DNA of 64,000 bases from Salinicola acroporae (GTDB lineage Bacteria; Pseudomonadota; Gammaproteobacteria; Pseudomonadales; Halomonadaceae), in assembly GCF_003206615.1 (NCBI RefSeq), contig NZ_PZJW01000010.1, forward strand, positions 160,697 to 224,696, written 5' to 3'. The position numbers were made by a program, and so were the translations under genes. Every line of letters begins with the position of its first letter. Positions within the stretch are counted from its first letter, which is position 1. Below, in pieces: positions 32,035-41,002 of the stretch. Below the pieces are notes generated by a model. That model saw nothing but the letters and a program-made list of their open reading frames with translations. It ran no database searches and had not been told where the DNA came from.

Positions 32035-33066
32035 ATGTACGCCCTCGTTCGTTCGCTGTTGTTTCGGCTGGAGCCGGAAACCGCCCACCGCCTGACGCTG
32101 ACCGCGCTGGATAGTGTCCATCGTGCCCGTCTGTCCGGCCTGCTGGGCGATACCTACGTCGCTTCCACGGCCGTCGACGTGATGGGGCTGACTTTCCCCA
32201 ATCGGGTGGGGCTGGCTGCCGGGCTGGACAAAAACGCCGATCATCTCGATGCCCTCGGCGCGCTGGGTTTCGGCTTCGTCGAGGTCGGCACCGTCACGCC
32301 CAAGCCTCAGCTGGGGAATCCCAAGCCGCGTCTGTTCCGGTTGACCGGGCCGCAAGCGATCATCAATCGAATGGGATTCAACAACGCCGGGGTTGATCAC
32401 CTGGTCGCCAATGTCCGCCGCAGTCGCTACAACGGGGTCATCGGCATCAACATCGGCAAGAACCTGACGACGCCGGTCGAGCGGGCGGTGGACGATTACG
32501 TGACGTGCCTGCGCAAAGCGCATGAGGCGGCGCACTACATCACGGTGAATATCTCCTCGCCCAACACGCCAGGACTGCGCAGCCTGCAGTTCGGTGACCA
32601 TCTTGATACGCTGCTGAGCGCCTTGAAGGCCGAGGTCACCAGGCTCGACGCCGAGCACGGACGCCGCGTGCCGCTGGCGGTCAAGATCGCCCCGGACATG
32701 ACACTGGACGAGATGGCGCTGGTGGCCAACACCCTGCAGGCGAACGACATCGATGGCGTGATCGCGACCAATACCACGGTATCGCGCGAGCACGTGACCG
32801 GCATGCCCCATGCGCATGAGGCCGGTGGTCTCTCGGGCGCGCCGCTGTTCGCCAGTTCCACCGCGGTTGTCCGGGAGTTGAGGCGACTGTTACCGACCAT
32901 CCCGATCATTGGCGCAGGCGGGATCGACAGTGGGGTTCGGGCGAGCGAGAAGTGTCAGGCGGGCGCCGACCTGGTGCAACTTTACACGGGCTTCATCTAC
33001 CGCGGACCCGAACTGATCGGTGAGTGCGTGCGGGCGACGCAGACAGAAGGGCGAGTTCGCCAGTGA
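32035..33066 (+). CDS. pyrD: dihydroorotate dehydrogenase (quinone), class 2
   Basis: A 343-residue FMN enzyme of the inner membrane that oxidises dihydroorotate to orotate with quinone in pyrimidine synthesis. The N-terminal amphipathic helix ([22 protein letters not shown]) marks class 2. Other motifs are [31 protein letters not shown] (catalytic Ser) and IGAGGIDSG. The start at 32035 matches the family; an in-frame TTG at 32014 is unlikely. Confidence 0.96.
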   Translation: MYALVRSLLFRLEPETAHRLTLTALDSVHRARLSGLLGDTYVASTAVDVMGLTFPNRVGLAAGLDKNADHLDALGALGFGFVEVGTVTPKPQLGNPKPRLFRLTGPQAIINRMGFNNAGVDHLVANVRRSRYNGVIGINIGKNLTTPVERAVDDYVTCLRKAHEAAHYITVNISSPNTPGLRSLQFGDHLDTLLSALKAEVTRLDAEHGRRVPLAVKIAPDMTLDEMALVANTLQANDIDGVIATNTTVSREHVTGMPHAHEAGGLSGAPLFASSTAVVRELRRLLPTIPIIGAGGIDSGVRASEKCQAGADLVQLYTGFIYRGPELIGECVRATQTEGRVRQ

Positions 33067-33123
33067 CGCCATGAGCGGCGGTGTCCTGGCGACGGCTCGA
33101 AACCCGAAACCGATGGGCCAATA

Positions 33124-33148
33124 AAAAGGCCCGCCAGCGGCGAGCCTT
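33124..33148 (-). terminator. Rho-independent terminator of rmf
   Basis: Read on the minus strand: stem AAGGCTCGCC/GGCGGGCCTT with one mismatch and a 3-nt loop, followed by TTTATT. It lies 35 nt beyond the rmf stop and between the convergent pyrD and rmf genes. Confidence 0.85.
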
Positions 33149-33182
33149 GAGAGTACCGAAATGGCACCATCTTGCGTAACGA

Positions 33183-33392
33183 CTATGTCATGACCGTAGG
33201 GTTCTTGTGGATACCCGAGACGCCTGTCATACCGGCCCATTGGTCTCCGCGACCCTCACGCCAACCGCTCATCCAGTTTTCGCGCAGATTCACATCCTGG
33301 CTCGGACACTCGTCGCGTGAGCGACCGACGACCCCCGCCTTGTAGCCGTGGATAAATGCCCGCTGGTTGCGATCACGTTTCTGTCGTTTCAT
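33183..33392 (-). CDS. rmf: ribosome modulation factor
   Basis: A 69-residue basic protein that drives 70S ribosomes into inactive 100S dimers in stationary phase. The KRQKRDRNQRAFIHGYKAGVVGRSRDECP segment and the following NLRENWMSGWREGR are typical. The rmf-pyrD convergent pairing is the same as in Pseudomonas. AAGAGG lies upstream of the start. Transcription is expected to rise under slow growth, by family knowledge. Confidence 0.95.
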   Translation of the reverse strand: MKRQKRDRNQRAFIHGYKAGVVGRSRDECPSQDVNLRENWMSGWREGRGDQWAGMTGVSGIHKNPTVMT

Positions 33393-33645
33393 CGTGTAGT
33401 AGCCTCTTGTCAGAACAAGTGCATCTCCTGAGGAAAACTACAGCCAGTCGGGCGGCATCGAGCCAAATCCGACCGACTGCCCGCGAAAACGTCCGGACAG
33501 GCAAACCGCATGCGTTGTTTCGTAGCTACGACTGTTAGCTTTAGTCGAAATGAGAAACGATGTCGATAGGCGTTTTGTCATAAAGGCTCTTCTTAACCGC
33601 ATTCACAGGAATATGACCGCTCAATAACGGTCGGATGACGCCGCC

Positions 33646-35835
33646 ATGAAAGACGATAACTCCCTGTTAAGCCTTCACATCACCTGCCCCTGGGGGATCG
33701 AAGCCCTGCTGGCCGAAGAAGTCGTCGGATTGGGCGGCGAGATACAAAAAACTACTGTCGCCGGCCTCCATGCGCTGGCCGATCGAGCGACAGCATATCG
33801 GATCTGCCTCTGGTCGCGATTGGCGAATCGGGTGATCCTGACGCTGGGGCGAGAGACGAATTGCGAAGCGCCGGCGTCGATCGTCGAAGCGGTCAGGAGC
33901 CTGCCCTGGGCGCGGGTGCTCAAGCCGGAGCAGACGCTGGCGGTGGATTTCCACGGCCAGTCTCCCGCCATCCGGCATACGCGCTTCGGCGCACAGGTGG
34001 TCAAGGACGGCGTGGTCGACGCGCTGCGCGCGGCAGGCTGGGAACGCCCGGACATCGCTCCACGCGACGCGGACGTCAGGCTGTTCGCTCATCTTCACAA
34101 GGGTCAGCTGCTGGTCGGTGTCGACCTGGTGGGGGCGAGCCTGCACCAGCGGGGGTATCGTCGCGATTCTGGGCATGCGCCGCTCAAGGAGAATCTCGCC
34201 GCGGCGCTGCTGATGCGTGCCGACTGGCCGGCGCGGGCCCGGCGTGGCGAGCCGCTCGTCGATCCGATGTGCGGTGCCGGCACGCTGCTGATCGAAGCGG
34301 CGATGATGGCGGCCGACATGGCGCCACAACTGAACCGGGAACGGTTTGCCTTCGAGACGCTGGCCGACTTCGATACCGAAGCCTGGCATGTCCTGCAGCG
34401 GGAGGCACAGGCTCGCGCTAACGTTGGCCGGCGCCGGGCCCGATCGAGCCTGTTCGGCCTGGATCAGAGTCCACAGGCGATCAGCGCGGCGAGGAGCAAC
34501 GCCATGCGTGCCGGCATTCCCGCCTTGATCACGCTGGCCGGCGGCTCAGTGAAGGCGCTCGAATGCCCGGGCGAAATCCGGGCGGAGGAGGGCAGGACCG
34601 GGCTGGTAATGACCAACCCGCCCTATGGCGAGCGGCTGGGCGAACTGCCCGAGCTGGTCGCGCTCTACAGCGATCTCGGCGAACGGATGCGTCGCCAGTT
34701 TCCTGGCTGGCAACTGGCACTGTTCACCGGCAACCCGGACCTGGGTCATCGGCTCGGGCTGCGGGCACACAAGCAGTACGCGTTCAAGAACGGTCCGCTC
34801 GACTGCAAGCTGCTGCTGATCGATATCGCCGCCCAGGGGGCTCCGGTCGAGGAGCGTGAACCGGCGCGTTCGGCGCCGCGGGAGAGCGTGCTGAGCGAGG
34901 GAGCGCAGATGTTCGCCAACCGTTTGCAGAAGAATCGCAAGCGGCTGAACAAGTGGCTGAAGCAGTCCGGGGAGTCCTGCTATCGACTCTACGATGCCGA
35001 CATGCCGGAGTATGCGCTGGCTATCGACGTCTACGGGCATCAGGTCCACGTACAGGAGTACGCGGCACCCAAATCGATCGATCCGGGCAAGGCACAGCGC
35101 CGCCTGATGGATGCATTGAGCGCGATTCCGGTTGCCCTGGACGTTCGGCCCGAGCAGATCCACTACAAGCAGCGCGAGCGTCAGAGCGGCAAGGCGCAGT
35201 ATCGCAAGCAGGGCGATAGCGGCGACAGATTCGTGGTCACGGAGGGCACCGCCAAGCTGTGGGTGAACCTCAAGGACTACCTCGATACCGGCCTGTTTCT
35301 GGATCACCGGCCGGTACGGCGTCTCCTGGCCGAGCAGGCGGGCGGCAAGCGCTTTCTGAACCTGTTCTGCTACACCGGCACGGCGACGGTGCAGGCCGCG
35401 TTGGGCGGCGCCAGCGACAGCGTCAGCGTTGACCTGTCGAACACCTATCTTGAGTGGGCGAAGGACAATTTCCTCTTGAACAAGCTCGATCCTGGGCGGC
35501 ACCGGGTCGTGCGCGACGACTGCCTGCGCTGGCTGGAGACGGCGGGCGGGGAGTTCGATCTGATCTTCATGGATCCGCCGACCTTCTCGAACTCCAAACG
35601 GATGGAGGGCACGCTGGACATCCAGCGCGACCATGTCCGCCTGATCGAGCTGGCCATGGCGCGCCTGGCCCCGACGGGAGAGCTGATCTTCTCCAACAAT
35701 CAGCAGCGGTTCAGCCTGGATGCGTCATTGGCGTCGCGCTATCGGGTCGAGGAGATCACCGCTCAGACCTATGATCCGGACTTCACCCGGCGCGCCAACC
35801 TGCATCACTGTTTCCGTATCCGCCACGCGGGCTGA
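33646..35835 (+). CDS. rlmL: bifunctional 23S rRNA methyltransferase RlmKL
   Basis: A 729-residue fusion of RlmL (m2G2445) and RlmK (m7G2069). The N-terminal THUMP domain spans about 50-170. The RlmL methyltransferase has DPMCGAGTLLIEAAMM (about 205) and TNPPYGERLG (about 324). The RlmK half has NLFCYTGTATVQAALGGA (about 571) and DLIFMDPPTFSNSKRM (about 640). Full length and intact, as in E. coli. Confidence 0.95.
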   Translation: MKDDNSLLSLHITCPWGIEALLAEEVVGLGGEIQKTTVAGLHALADRATAYRICLWSRLANRVILTLGRETNCEAPASIVEAVRSLPWARVLKPEQTLAVDFHGQSPAIRHTRFGAQVVKDGVVDALRAAGWERPDIAPRDADVRLFAHLHKGQLLVGVDLVGASLHQRGYRRDSGHAPLKENLAAALLMRADWPARARRGEPLVDPMCGAGTLLIEAAMMAADMAPQLNRERFAFETLADFDTEAWHVLQREAQARANVGRRRARSSLFGLDQSPQAISAARSNAMRAGIPALITLAGGSVKALECPGEIRAEEGRTGLVMTNPPYGERLGELPELVALYSDLGERMRRQFPGWQLALFTGNPDLGHRLGLRAHKQYAFKNGPLDCKLLLIDIAAQGAPVEEREPARSAPRESVLSEGAQMFANRLQKNRKRLNKWLKQSGESCYRLYDADMPEYALAIDVYGHQVHVQEYAAPKSIDPGKAQRRLMDALSAIPVALDVRPEQIHYKQRERQSGKAQYRKQGDSGDRFVVTEGTAKLWVNLKDYLDTGLFLDHRPVRRLLAEQAGGKRFLNLFCYTGTATVQAALGGASDSVSVDLSNTYLEWAKDNFLLNKLDPGRHRVVRDDCLRWLETAGGEFDLIFMDPPTFSNSKRMEGTLDIQRDHVRLIELAMARLAPTGELIFSNNQQRFSLDASLASRYRVEEITAQTYDPDFTRRANLHHCFRIRHAG

Positions 35836-35851
35836 CACTTCGGATTCGTGT

Positions 35852-36127
35852 TCAGTCAAGCAGCGACAGCTGGGCCACCGCCTGCCGTCCTTCCGGGGTA
35901 TCGTCCTCGGCCTCCAGCACCTTGCGGTAACCGCGCGCCGTCTGGATGTGCGAGAGGTCATCGAGCCACATCATGGCCTGATCGTGGCTGTCGGCGACGG
36001 CATGCTTGAGGCCGCCGTACTGGGTGCCGATCTGGCCCCAGGCGCGACTGTAGATCCAGTCGCCAAACATATCCTGGTGCAGATGGACCAGGACGTAGTC
36101 ATGCTCACTTTCCCAACGGACGATCAC
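35852..36127 (-). CDS. small stand-alone WGR-domain-like protein
   Basis: A 91-residue protein that is almost entirely one WGR-like module: YVLVHLHQDMFGDWIYSRAWGQIGTQ, then an alternating-charge helix and RGYR at about 70. WGR domains occur in PARP-type proteins and in short bacterial proteins of unknown role, where nucleic-acid binding is suspected. It converges on rlmL with 16 bp between stops and is divergent from pdxB. Confidence 0.65.
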   Translation of the reverse strand: MIVRWESEHDYVLVHLHQDMFGDWIYSRAWGQIGTQYGGLKHAVADSHDQAMMWLDDLSHIQTARGYRKVLEAEDDTPEGRQAVAQLSLLD

Positions 36128-36345
36128 GCGGACTCCTGCTGCTTGGTGCTCATCGCTTGTTCATCGCGAATGGCCGGCCTAATATGGCTGCGCCGAGCGT
36201 CGCGGCTCAACAATCCCGCGACGCGCCCGACGTCAGGCGCCATTGTAAAGCAAGCTCCGTAGAAATCGACGCCGGTGTCGATGCGCGATCGCGATGTTGC
36301 CCGGCACCCCCTGACGCCGGGTTAGAACGAAACAAGAGGGTAGTC

Positions 36346-37497
36346 ATGCGCATCCTGGTGGACGAGAACATTCCGCTGGCGGAAGAATTCTTCGGCGAGT
36401 TGGGAGAGGTCACGCGCCAGCCTGGCCGCGAGATGACCGCGGCCACTCTTCGTGGCCACGACGTCCTGGTGGTCCGCTCGATCACGCAGGTGGACCAAGC
36501 GCTGCTGGAGGGCGCGGACAAGCTGAAGTTCGTCGGCACCTGCACGATCGGCACCGACCACATCGATACGAGCCTGCTGGCCGAGCGCAATATCGGTTTC
36601 GCCAGCGCGCCGGGCAGCAATGCCGAATCCGTTGTCGACTACGTGCTCTCGAGTCTGCTGCTGCTCTCCGAGGAAGACGGGGTCTCGCTTTCCGGCAAGA
36701 CCGTCGGAATCGTCGGTGCCGGCAATGTCGGCGGTCGCCTGGCGGCGCGGCTGGACAATCTGGACGTCGACTGCCTGACCTGCGATCCGCCGCGTGCCGA
36801 GGCCGAAGGGCGGGAGGATTTCGTCGACCTGGACGCGATGATCGAGCGAGCCGACATTATCTGCCTGCACACGCCGTTGGTGGCCGCTGGCGAGCATGCC
36901 ACCCACCATCTCATGGATCGTCGACGCATCGACGCCCTCCGGTCGGGCACGGTGCTGGTCAACGCCGGGCGGGGCGACTGTCTCGACGGCGATGCCCTGC
37001 GCGAGCGTCTCGAGAGTAAAGGCGACCTGCGCACGGTCCTCGACGTGTGGGAACACGAGCCTGCCATTGACGAGGCGTTGTTCGAGCTGGTCGATATCGG
37101 GACGCCTCACATCGCCGGCTACAGCGTCGACGGCAAGATGCTGGGTACCGAGATGATCTATCAGGCCGTGATGCGGCACTTCGGCCTGCCGGCGCGCAAG
37201 AAGCTCGGCCAGCTCAAGCCCGATCCCTGGTTGCGCAAGATCGTCCTGCACAGCTGGACGCCGCCGCTGGAGGCGCTTTCGCTGTGTGCCCGAGCCTGCT
37301 ACGACGTGCGCCGGGACATGCTGGCGTTCGATCGTTACCGCCGGCGACTTGGCATGGCGGCGGGATTCGACGCCTACCGGCGCGAATATCCCCCCCGCCG
37401 TGAATTCCAGACGCTGCGGGTCGAACTGAAGAAGAACAAGGGCGGCCTGCGCGACGCCCTGGAGGGCTTCGGCTTCAGCGTCAAGCTCGGCAAGTAG
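36346..37497 (+). CDS. pdxB: erythronate-4-phosphate dehydrogenase
   Basis: A 383-residue NAD-dependent D-2-hydroxyacid dehydrogenase in the DXP-dependent pyridoxal phosphate pathway. Motifs are the Rossmann GIVGAGNVGGRLAARL (about 119), CTIGTDHID, the catalytic Arg region LVNAGRGDCLD, and DVWEHEP with the later His in TPHIAGYS. The C-terminal PdxB dimerisation domain is present. The start at 36346 (MRILVDENIPLAEEFF) has AAGAGGG upstream; longer in-frame starts are not conserved. Confidence 0.94.
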   Translation: MRILVDENIPLAEEFFGELGEVTRQPGREMTAATLRGHDVLVVRSITQVDQALLEGADKLKFVGTCTIGTDHIDTSLLAERNIGFASAPGSNAESVVDYVLSSLLLLSEEDGVSLSGKTVGIVGAGNVGGRLAARLDNLDVDCLTCDPPRAEAEGREDFVDLDAMIERADIICLHTPLVAAGEHATHHLMDRRRIDALRSGTVLVNAGRGDCLDGDALRERLESKGDLRTVLDVWEHEPAIDEALFELVDIGTPHIAGYSVDGKMLGTEMIYQAVMRHFGLPARKKLGQLKPDPWLRKIVLHSWTPPLEALSLCARACYDVRRDMLAFDRYRRRLGMAAGFDAYRREYPPRREFQTLRVELKKNKGGLRDALEGFGFSVKLGK

Positions 37498-37552
37498 CCG
37501 AGTCCGGAGAGCGCCGCCACTCGTGGACTCGGCTCAGGCGCTCCCCACTTCC

Positions 37553-38302
37553 TCATCTGTCGGCGTCCTCGCGCTTGGCCGTCCGGTGGCCATCCTCGCT
37601 GGCGCCCAGTTTCCAGTAGCTCGAAATGTACATCGCCCGCTTGTCCACCCCGCGATCGTCGATCAGGTGGCGACGCAACTTGCGCATGGCGGAAAACTCG
37701 CAGGCGACCCAGATTCCCGGGACGCCCGGAAGCCAGTCGAACTCGCGCAGGGCCGCGACGAGACGGTCGCTGTCACTGCCCGGGTGCGGATTGATCAGCC
37801 AGTTGACCTGCATGCCATGGGGCAGGTCGAACCATTGGATATCCGCCTCGCTGGCCACTTCGATGATGGCATACCCACTGGCGTCCGGGGGCAGGCGCTC
37901 CAGGTTGGCACCGATCGCCGGCAGCGACGTCATGTCGCCGACCAGCAGATACCAGTCTGCTTCTTCCGGCAGGCGTTTCACGGATCCCGGGCCACCGATC
38001 AGGATCGTGTCGCCTGGTTGCGCCGCTGCCGCCCAGGTCGCGGCCGGGCCGCCATCCTCGTGCAGTACGACGTCAACGTCGATCTCGCCGGGACGCTGGC
38101 GGCGAACGGTATAGGTGCGCAGCACGGTGCGGGGCTTGCCTTGGTCATCTTCACCGTCAGGCACCATCAGTTTGATATAGGCGCTCTCCTGATCGTCGGG
38201 AAATTCGGTCATCCCTTCTCCACCGAATGTCAGACGTAGCATATGGGGCGTGACGAGTTGGCGATTCAAGACGGTGTAAAGTCTGGGGGCGGGTTTGGGC
38301 AT
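37553..38302 (-). CDS. siderophore-interacting protein, NAD(P)H-dependent ferric-siderophore reductase
   Basis: A 249-residue FAD-binding SIP/ViuB-family reductase expected to release iron from ferric siderophores in the cytoplasm. The FAD motif RTYTVRR (about 62-68) and the NAD-binding region WYLLVGDMTSLPAIGANLERLP (about 117-138) are present, as is the C-terminal YWKLG. It lies 11 bp downstream of a MarR-type gene on the same strand, so the two form an operon. A function in iron acquisition is inferred from family. Confidence 0.9.
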   Translation of the reverse strand: MPKPAPRLYTVLNRQLVTPHMLRLTFGGEGMTEFPDDQESAYIKLMVPDGEDDQGKPRTVLRTYTVRRQRPGEIDVDVVLHEDGGPAATWAAAAQPGDTILIGGPGSVKRLPEEADWYLLVGDMTSLPAIGANLERLPPDASGYAIIEVASEADIQWFDLPHGMQVNWLINPHPGSDSDRLVAALREFDWLPGVPGIWVACEFSAMRKLRRHLIDDRGVDKRAMYISSYWKLGASEDGHRTAKREDADR

Positions 38303-38313
38303 CGGGACTCTCG

Positions 38314-38736
38314 TTACCTCAGGTTGGCGATCATCAACCGCGACAGGCGCAGAAACGCCGCCAGATCCGTCTGCGTCATCCCGCTCGACAGCTGCTCGTG
38401 GGCCTCGCGTTCGCAGGCATCGATGCGTGCCAGCAAATCCCGGCCGTGCCCGGTCAACGACAGCATCTGGCTGCGGCGATCCTCCGGATGAGGCGCCTTG
38501 ACGACGATATCCGCATCGCGAAGGTCACGAAGTAGCCGGGTGATCTGGGCTTTGTCGCGCTGGGTGCGATGCGCGACGTCCTGCGCGGTGCAGGGCATCT
38601 GGCCGCGGATCGCCTTGAGCGTGCGGATGTGCGAAACGGTGAGGTCCAGCCCGGCGTCGGCATAGGCCCGGCGCAGCGCCCGCTTGTAGGCATGCATGAG
38701 CTGATGCAGGGATTCACCGACCGTCGTCTCGGACAT
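38314..38736 (-). CDS. MarR-family transcriptional regulator
   Basis: A 140-residue winged helix-turn-helix protein. The DNA-binding region spans about 35-95 with CTAQDVAHRTQRDKAQITRLLRDL as recognition helix and HPEDRRS in the wing. It precedes the siderophore-reductase gene. A 16-bp inverted repeat begins 4 nt upstream of the start codon, which suggests autoregulation. The ligand is unknown. Confidence 0.92.
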   Translation of the reverse strand: MSETTVGESLHQLMHAYKRALRRAYADAGLDLTVSHIRTLKAIRGQMPCTAQDVAHRTQRDKAQITRLLRDLRDADIVVKAPHPEDRRSQMLSLTGHGRDLLARIDACEREAHEQLSSGMTQTDLAAFLRLSRLMIANLR

Positions 38737-38739
38737 GTC

Positions 38740-38776
38740 GCGCCTAATTGGTTGATAGTGTCAACCAATTAGGCGC
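38740..38776 (-). promoter_or_regulatory. large palindrome at the marR-like start, probable operator
   Basis: GCGCCTAATTGGTTGA (38740-38755) and its exact reverse complement (38761-38776) surround a 5-nt spacer. The core TTGATAGTGTCAA resembles MarR-family operators. A second related half-palindrome, TTGGAGAATGTCAA, lies at about 38783-38796. In RNA the repeat would form a 16-bp hairpin just before the start codon and cover the weak ribosome-binding site. Confidence 0.7.
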
Positions 38777-38875
38777 TTGATGTTGGAGAATGTCAACCAT
38801 TCGCATTGGCGTTGGGGTAGAAGCTGGCCGCGTCCATCGTGGGCGCGGCCTTCCAGAGGCGGGGGATGTGGCGAA

Positions 38876-39628
38876 TTACAGCTCGACGGCGCGGCCGATG
38901 AACTGAATCGGTCCAGTCGGGCGGTCGAGCGGGGACCCGGAATCGTCCTCGAGAGTCAGTTCGAAGAGCTGGTTGTCCTCGAGTGGCGGGAGATCGTCCA
39001 GCGACAGTTGCCTGGTCTCGCCGGGCTCGACCAGGCCCAGCGAGACGGGACCGCTCCAGTCGTCCGCCTTGGTCCAGAACTCCAGCGCCTTGCCGGGCGG
39101 TATCTCGAAAGTGCCGATCGGCTTCAGGCTGATCCGTCGCGGTGAGCTCGCCTGCACGATCCAGCCAGCTTGCGTATGTTGGGGCGTCATCAACACGACC
39201 AGATAGCGAGAGGAGGGCGTCTGCCCGGGGCCGAGTGCCAGCGTGGCGGCGAGGCCGATGGCGACGATAATGCTGGCGAGACTCACGCCTCGCCATAGGG
39301 TCAGGTCATGCCATAGTCGATTCAGCAGCCCGCCCGGATGAGTGGCGCGCTCTTCCGCCGACGATCGAGACGTCTCCCGATCATCGAGAGTCCGCGTGAT
39401 GCGCTGCCACAGCCGGTTTGATGGCGTGACCGGCTCGACCATCGCCGTATAGGGCTGGAGGCGTCTTTCCCAAGCCCATATCGCCTCCTGCAGCTTCGGG
39501 TCCTCGGGCAGGCGACGCTCGACATCGAGACGCTGTTCGGCACTCAGCGTGCCAAGCACGTACTCACCGGCCAGATCGTCGGTCTCCTCCGGTCCGAGCG
39601 GAGGCGGCGACGCCGAATGATCGCTCAT
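38876..39628 (-). CDS. anti-sigma factor, RskA-like
   Basis: A 250-residue membrane protein. The N-terminal cytoplasmic zinc-less anti-sigma domain reads DLAGEYVLGTLSAEQRLDVERRL (about 18-40), followed by EAIWAWERRL. One TM helix lies at about 113-133 and the periplasmic RskA C-terminal domain at about 135-250 (FEIPPGKALEFWTKADDW). Its start overlaps the sigma-factor stop (ATGA), so it should hold that ECF sigma factor inactive at the membrane. Confidence 0.9.
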   Translation of the reverse strand: MSDHSASPPPLGPEETDDLAGEYVLGTLSAEQRLDVERRLPEDPKLQEAIWAWERRLQPYTAMVEPVTPSNRLWQRITRTLDDRETSRSSAEERATHPGGLLNRLWHDLTLWRGVSLASIIVAIGLAATLALGPGQTPSSRYLVVLMTPQHTQAGWIVQASSPRRISLKPIGTFEIPPGKALEFWTKADDWSGPVSLGLVEPGETRQLSLDDLPPLEDNQLFELTLEDDSGSPLDRPTGPIQFIGRAVEL

Positions 39629-40203
39629 GACAGGCACTCGCGCAGTGCAGCCAGGCTGCGTTTGATCCAGGCCTTGACGGTGCCGAGAGGGCGATTCATG
39701 CGTGTGGCGATCTCCGGGTGGCTGAAGCCGTCGACATAGGCGTGAAACAGGCAGTTGCGCCGCTCGGGCGCCAATTGCGCCAGGCAGCGATCCAGATCCC
39801 CATGACCGAGCCAGTCGAAATGATCCTGCATGTCCGTCTCCGCTTCCTGAGCGCGCTCGGCGTCGAGCCTGTCGGCAGTTTCGTCATCCACGGTCACTTC
39901 CCGATGCCGGGTTCTGACATGGTTGAGCGCCAGGTGGCGCGCGACGCTGAAGATCCAGGTCTTGCCCGATCCGCGAGTGGCATCGAAGGTGTGCGCCTTG
40001 TTCCAGATGTTGACGAAGGCATCGTGGATGATGTCTTCAGCGATACCGCGATCGCCGACGATGCGCACGACCACGCCCAGCAGGCGCGACCCTTCCTGCG
40101 CATAGAGCTGCTGCAGCGCCTGACGCTCTCCCCTGGCGCAAGCCTCGAGCAGGGCGCCATGATCGGCTGCCGACGGATTGGACGCTGCTACGTCGTCTGT
40201 CAC
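39625..40203 (-). CDS. ECF RNA polymerase sigma factor (RpoE/SigK-like)
   Basis: A 192-residue group IV sigma factor. Region 2 is LQQLYAQEGSRLLGVVVRIVGDRGIAEDIIHDAFVNIWN (about 30-70), and region 4 is the helix-turn-helix HPEIATRMNRPLGTVKAWIKRSLAALRECL near the C-terminus. The start is probably GTG 40203, with AAGGA 7 nt upstream; an in-frame ATG at 40260 lacks support. It is the first gene of the sigma/anti-sigma pair. Confidence 0.9.
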   Translation of the reverse strand: MTDDVAASNPSAADHGALLEACARGERQALQQLYAQEGSRLLGVVVRIVGDRGIAEDIIHDAFVNIWNKAHTFDATRGSGKTWIFSVARHLALNHVRTRHREVTVDDETADRLDAERAQEAETDMQDHFDWLGHGDLDRCLAQLAPERRNCLFHAYVDGFSHPEIATRMNRPLGTVKAWIKRSLAALRECLS

Positions 40204-40257
40204 ACGAACTTCCTTGAAGCGCACCCCGCTGGGGCTAAGGCATCTCATACTACGCAA

Positions 40258-40283
40258 CACGGGCTCGTCATGGCGAGCCCGTG
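40258..40283 (-). terminator. hairpin between the DUF3455 gene and the sigma-factor gene
   Basis: 10-bp inverted repeat CACGGGCTCG/CGAGCCCGTG with a 6-nt loop. It follows the DUF3455 gene and precedes the ECF gene; there is no clear T-run. Confidence 0.55.
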
Positions 40284-40344
40284 CTGGTCTGCAATGACCC
40301 GCTGTGGTGATCAGCGGGCGCTGCCGGTCATCGGCATTGTCGGA

Positions 40345-40866
40345 TCAGCTGGCTTTCCAGAACAGGTAGTCCGCCTGGTACTCGACGACCTCTTCGTCGC
40401 CGGCGTTGTCCTCGCTGCATGCCATATCCGGCGCGACGCCGCCCTGGGTATTCAGGCGCTGTACGTAGGTGACACCGGACATGTGGCCGTCACCCTCTGC
40501 CGGATTGGCTTCCACGAGCTGGAAGGGGATGTTGCCATCGCCGCCGGGGGCCGTGGCGAGCTGGGTACCGGTGATCTTGGAGCCGTCGCTGGATTCCCAG
40601 GTCGCTGGCGGGCCGTAGTAGCTGCCGACCTGGTTTCCGTCCGCGTCGTTGAGCTTGGCATCCGGGCCCTTGAACACCCACTCGTGGGCGCCATCCTTCA
40701 TCTCGCACGCGTAAGTGATCTCGCCGACGCCCACCGTCTCCATGGCAATCTCGTTGCCATCCGGAACCTGCACGTCCCCCGGGACGTCATTGGCATGCGC
40801 CGCGAGGCTGAAACCACCCAGCAGGGTGGCGGTCAGGGTAACGCTGGCTAGTTGTCGAGTTTTCAT
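40345..40866 (-). CDS. DUF3455 secreted protein
   Basis: A 173-residue protein with a signal peptide (MKTRQLASVTLTATLLGGFSLAAHA, cleaved at about 25). The mature part follows the DUF3455 pattern: VGVGEITYACE, W-VFKGPDAKLNDADGNQVGSYYGPPATWESSDGSKITG, and YVQRLNTQGGVAP-x-x-C. Two conserved Cys residues may form a disulphide. Function is unknown. Its position next to the ECF sigma/anti-sigma pair suggests, but does not show, that it belongs to that regulon. GGAGAG lies upstream of the start. Confidence 0.8.
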   Translation of the reverse strand: MKTRQLASVTLTATLLGGFSLAAHANDVPGDVQVPDGNEIAMETVGVGEITYACEMKDGAHEWVFKGPDAKLNDADGNQVGSYYGPPATWESSDGSKITGTQLATAPGGDGNIPFQLVEANPAEGDGHMSGVTYVQRLNTQGGVAPDMACSEDNAGDEEVVEYQADYLFWKAS

Positions 40867-40869
40867 TGG

Positions 40870-40939
40870 CGTCTCTCCGAGCGTGAATAGGTCAGGACTT
40901 CATGTCCTGCACCGGGGATACACGTGGGTCGGAGAGACG
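40870..40939 (-). repeat. nested inverted repeats in the DUF3455 leader
   Basis: CGTCTCTCCGA (40870-40880) is the reverse complement of TCGGAGAGACG (40929-40939). The interval contains a second inverted repeat, CAGGAC/GTCCTG, with a 5-nt loop (40893-40909). The inner arm of the outer repeat includes the likely ribosome-binding site GGAGAG. Confidence 0.55.
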
Positions 40940-41002
40940 GATGCAGTCGGCGTCGGTTTTTTCGCGAATGGCGCAACATGGGTCCGAGCCTTGCCGGGAG
41001 GG

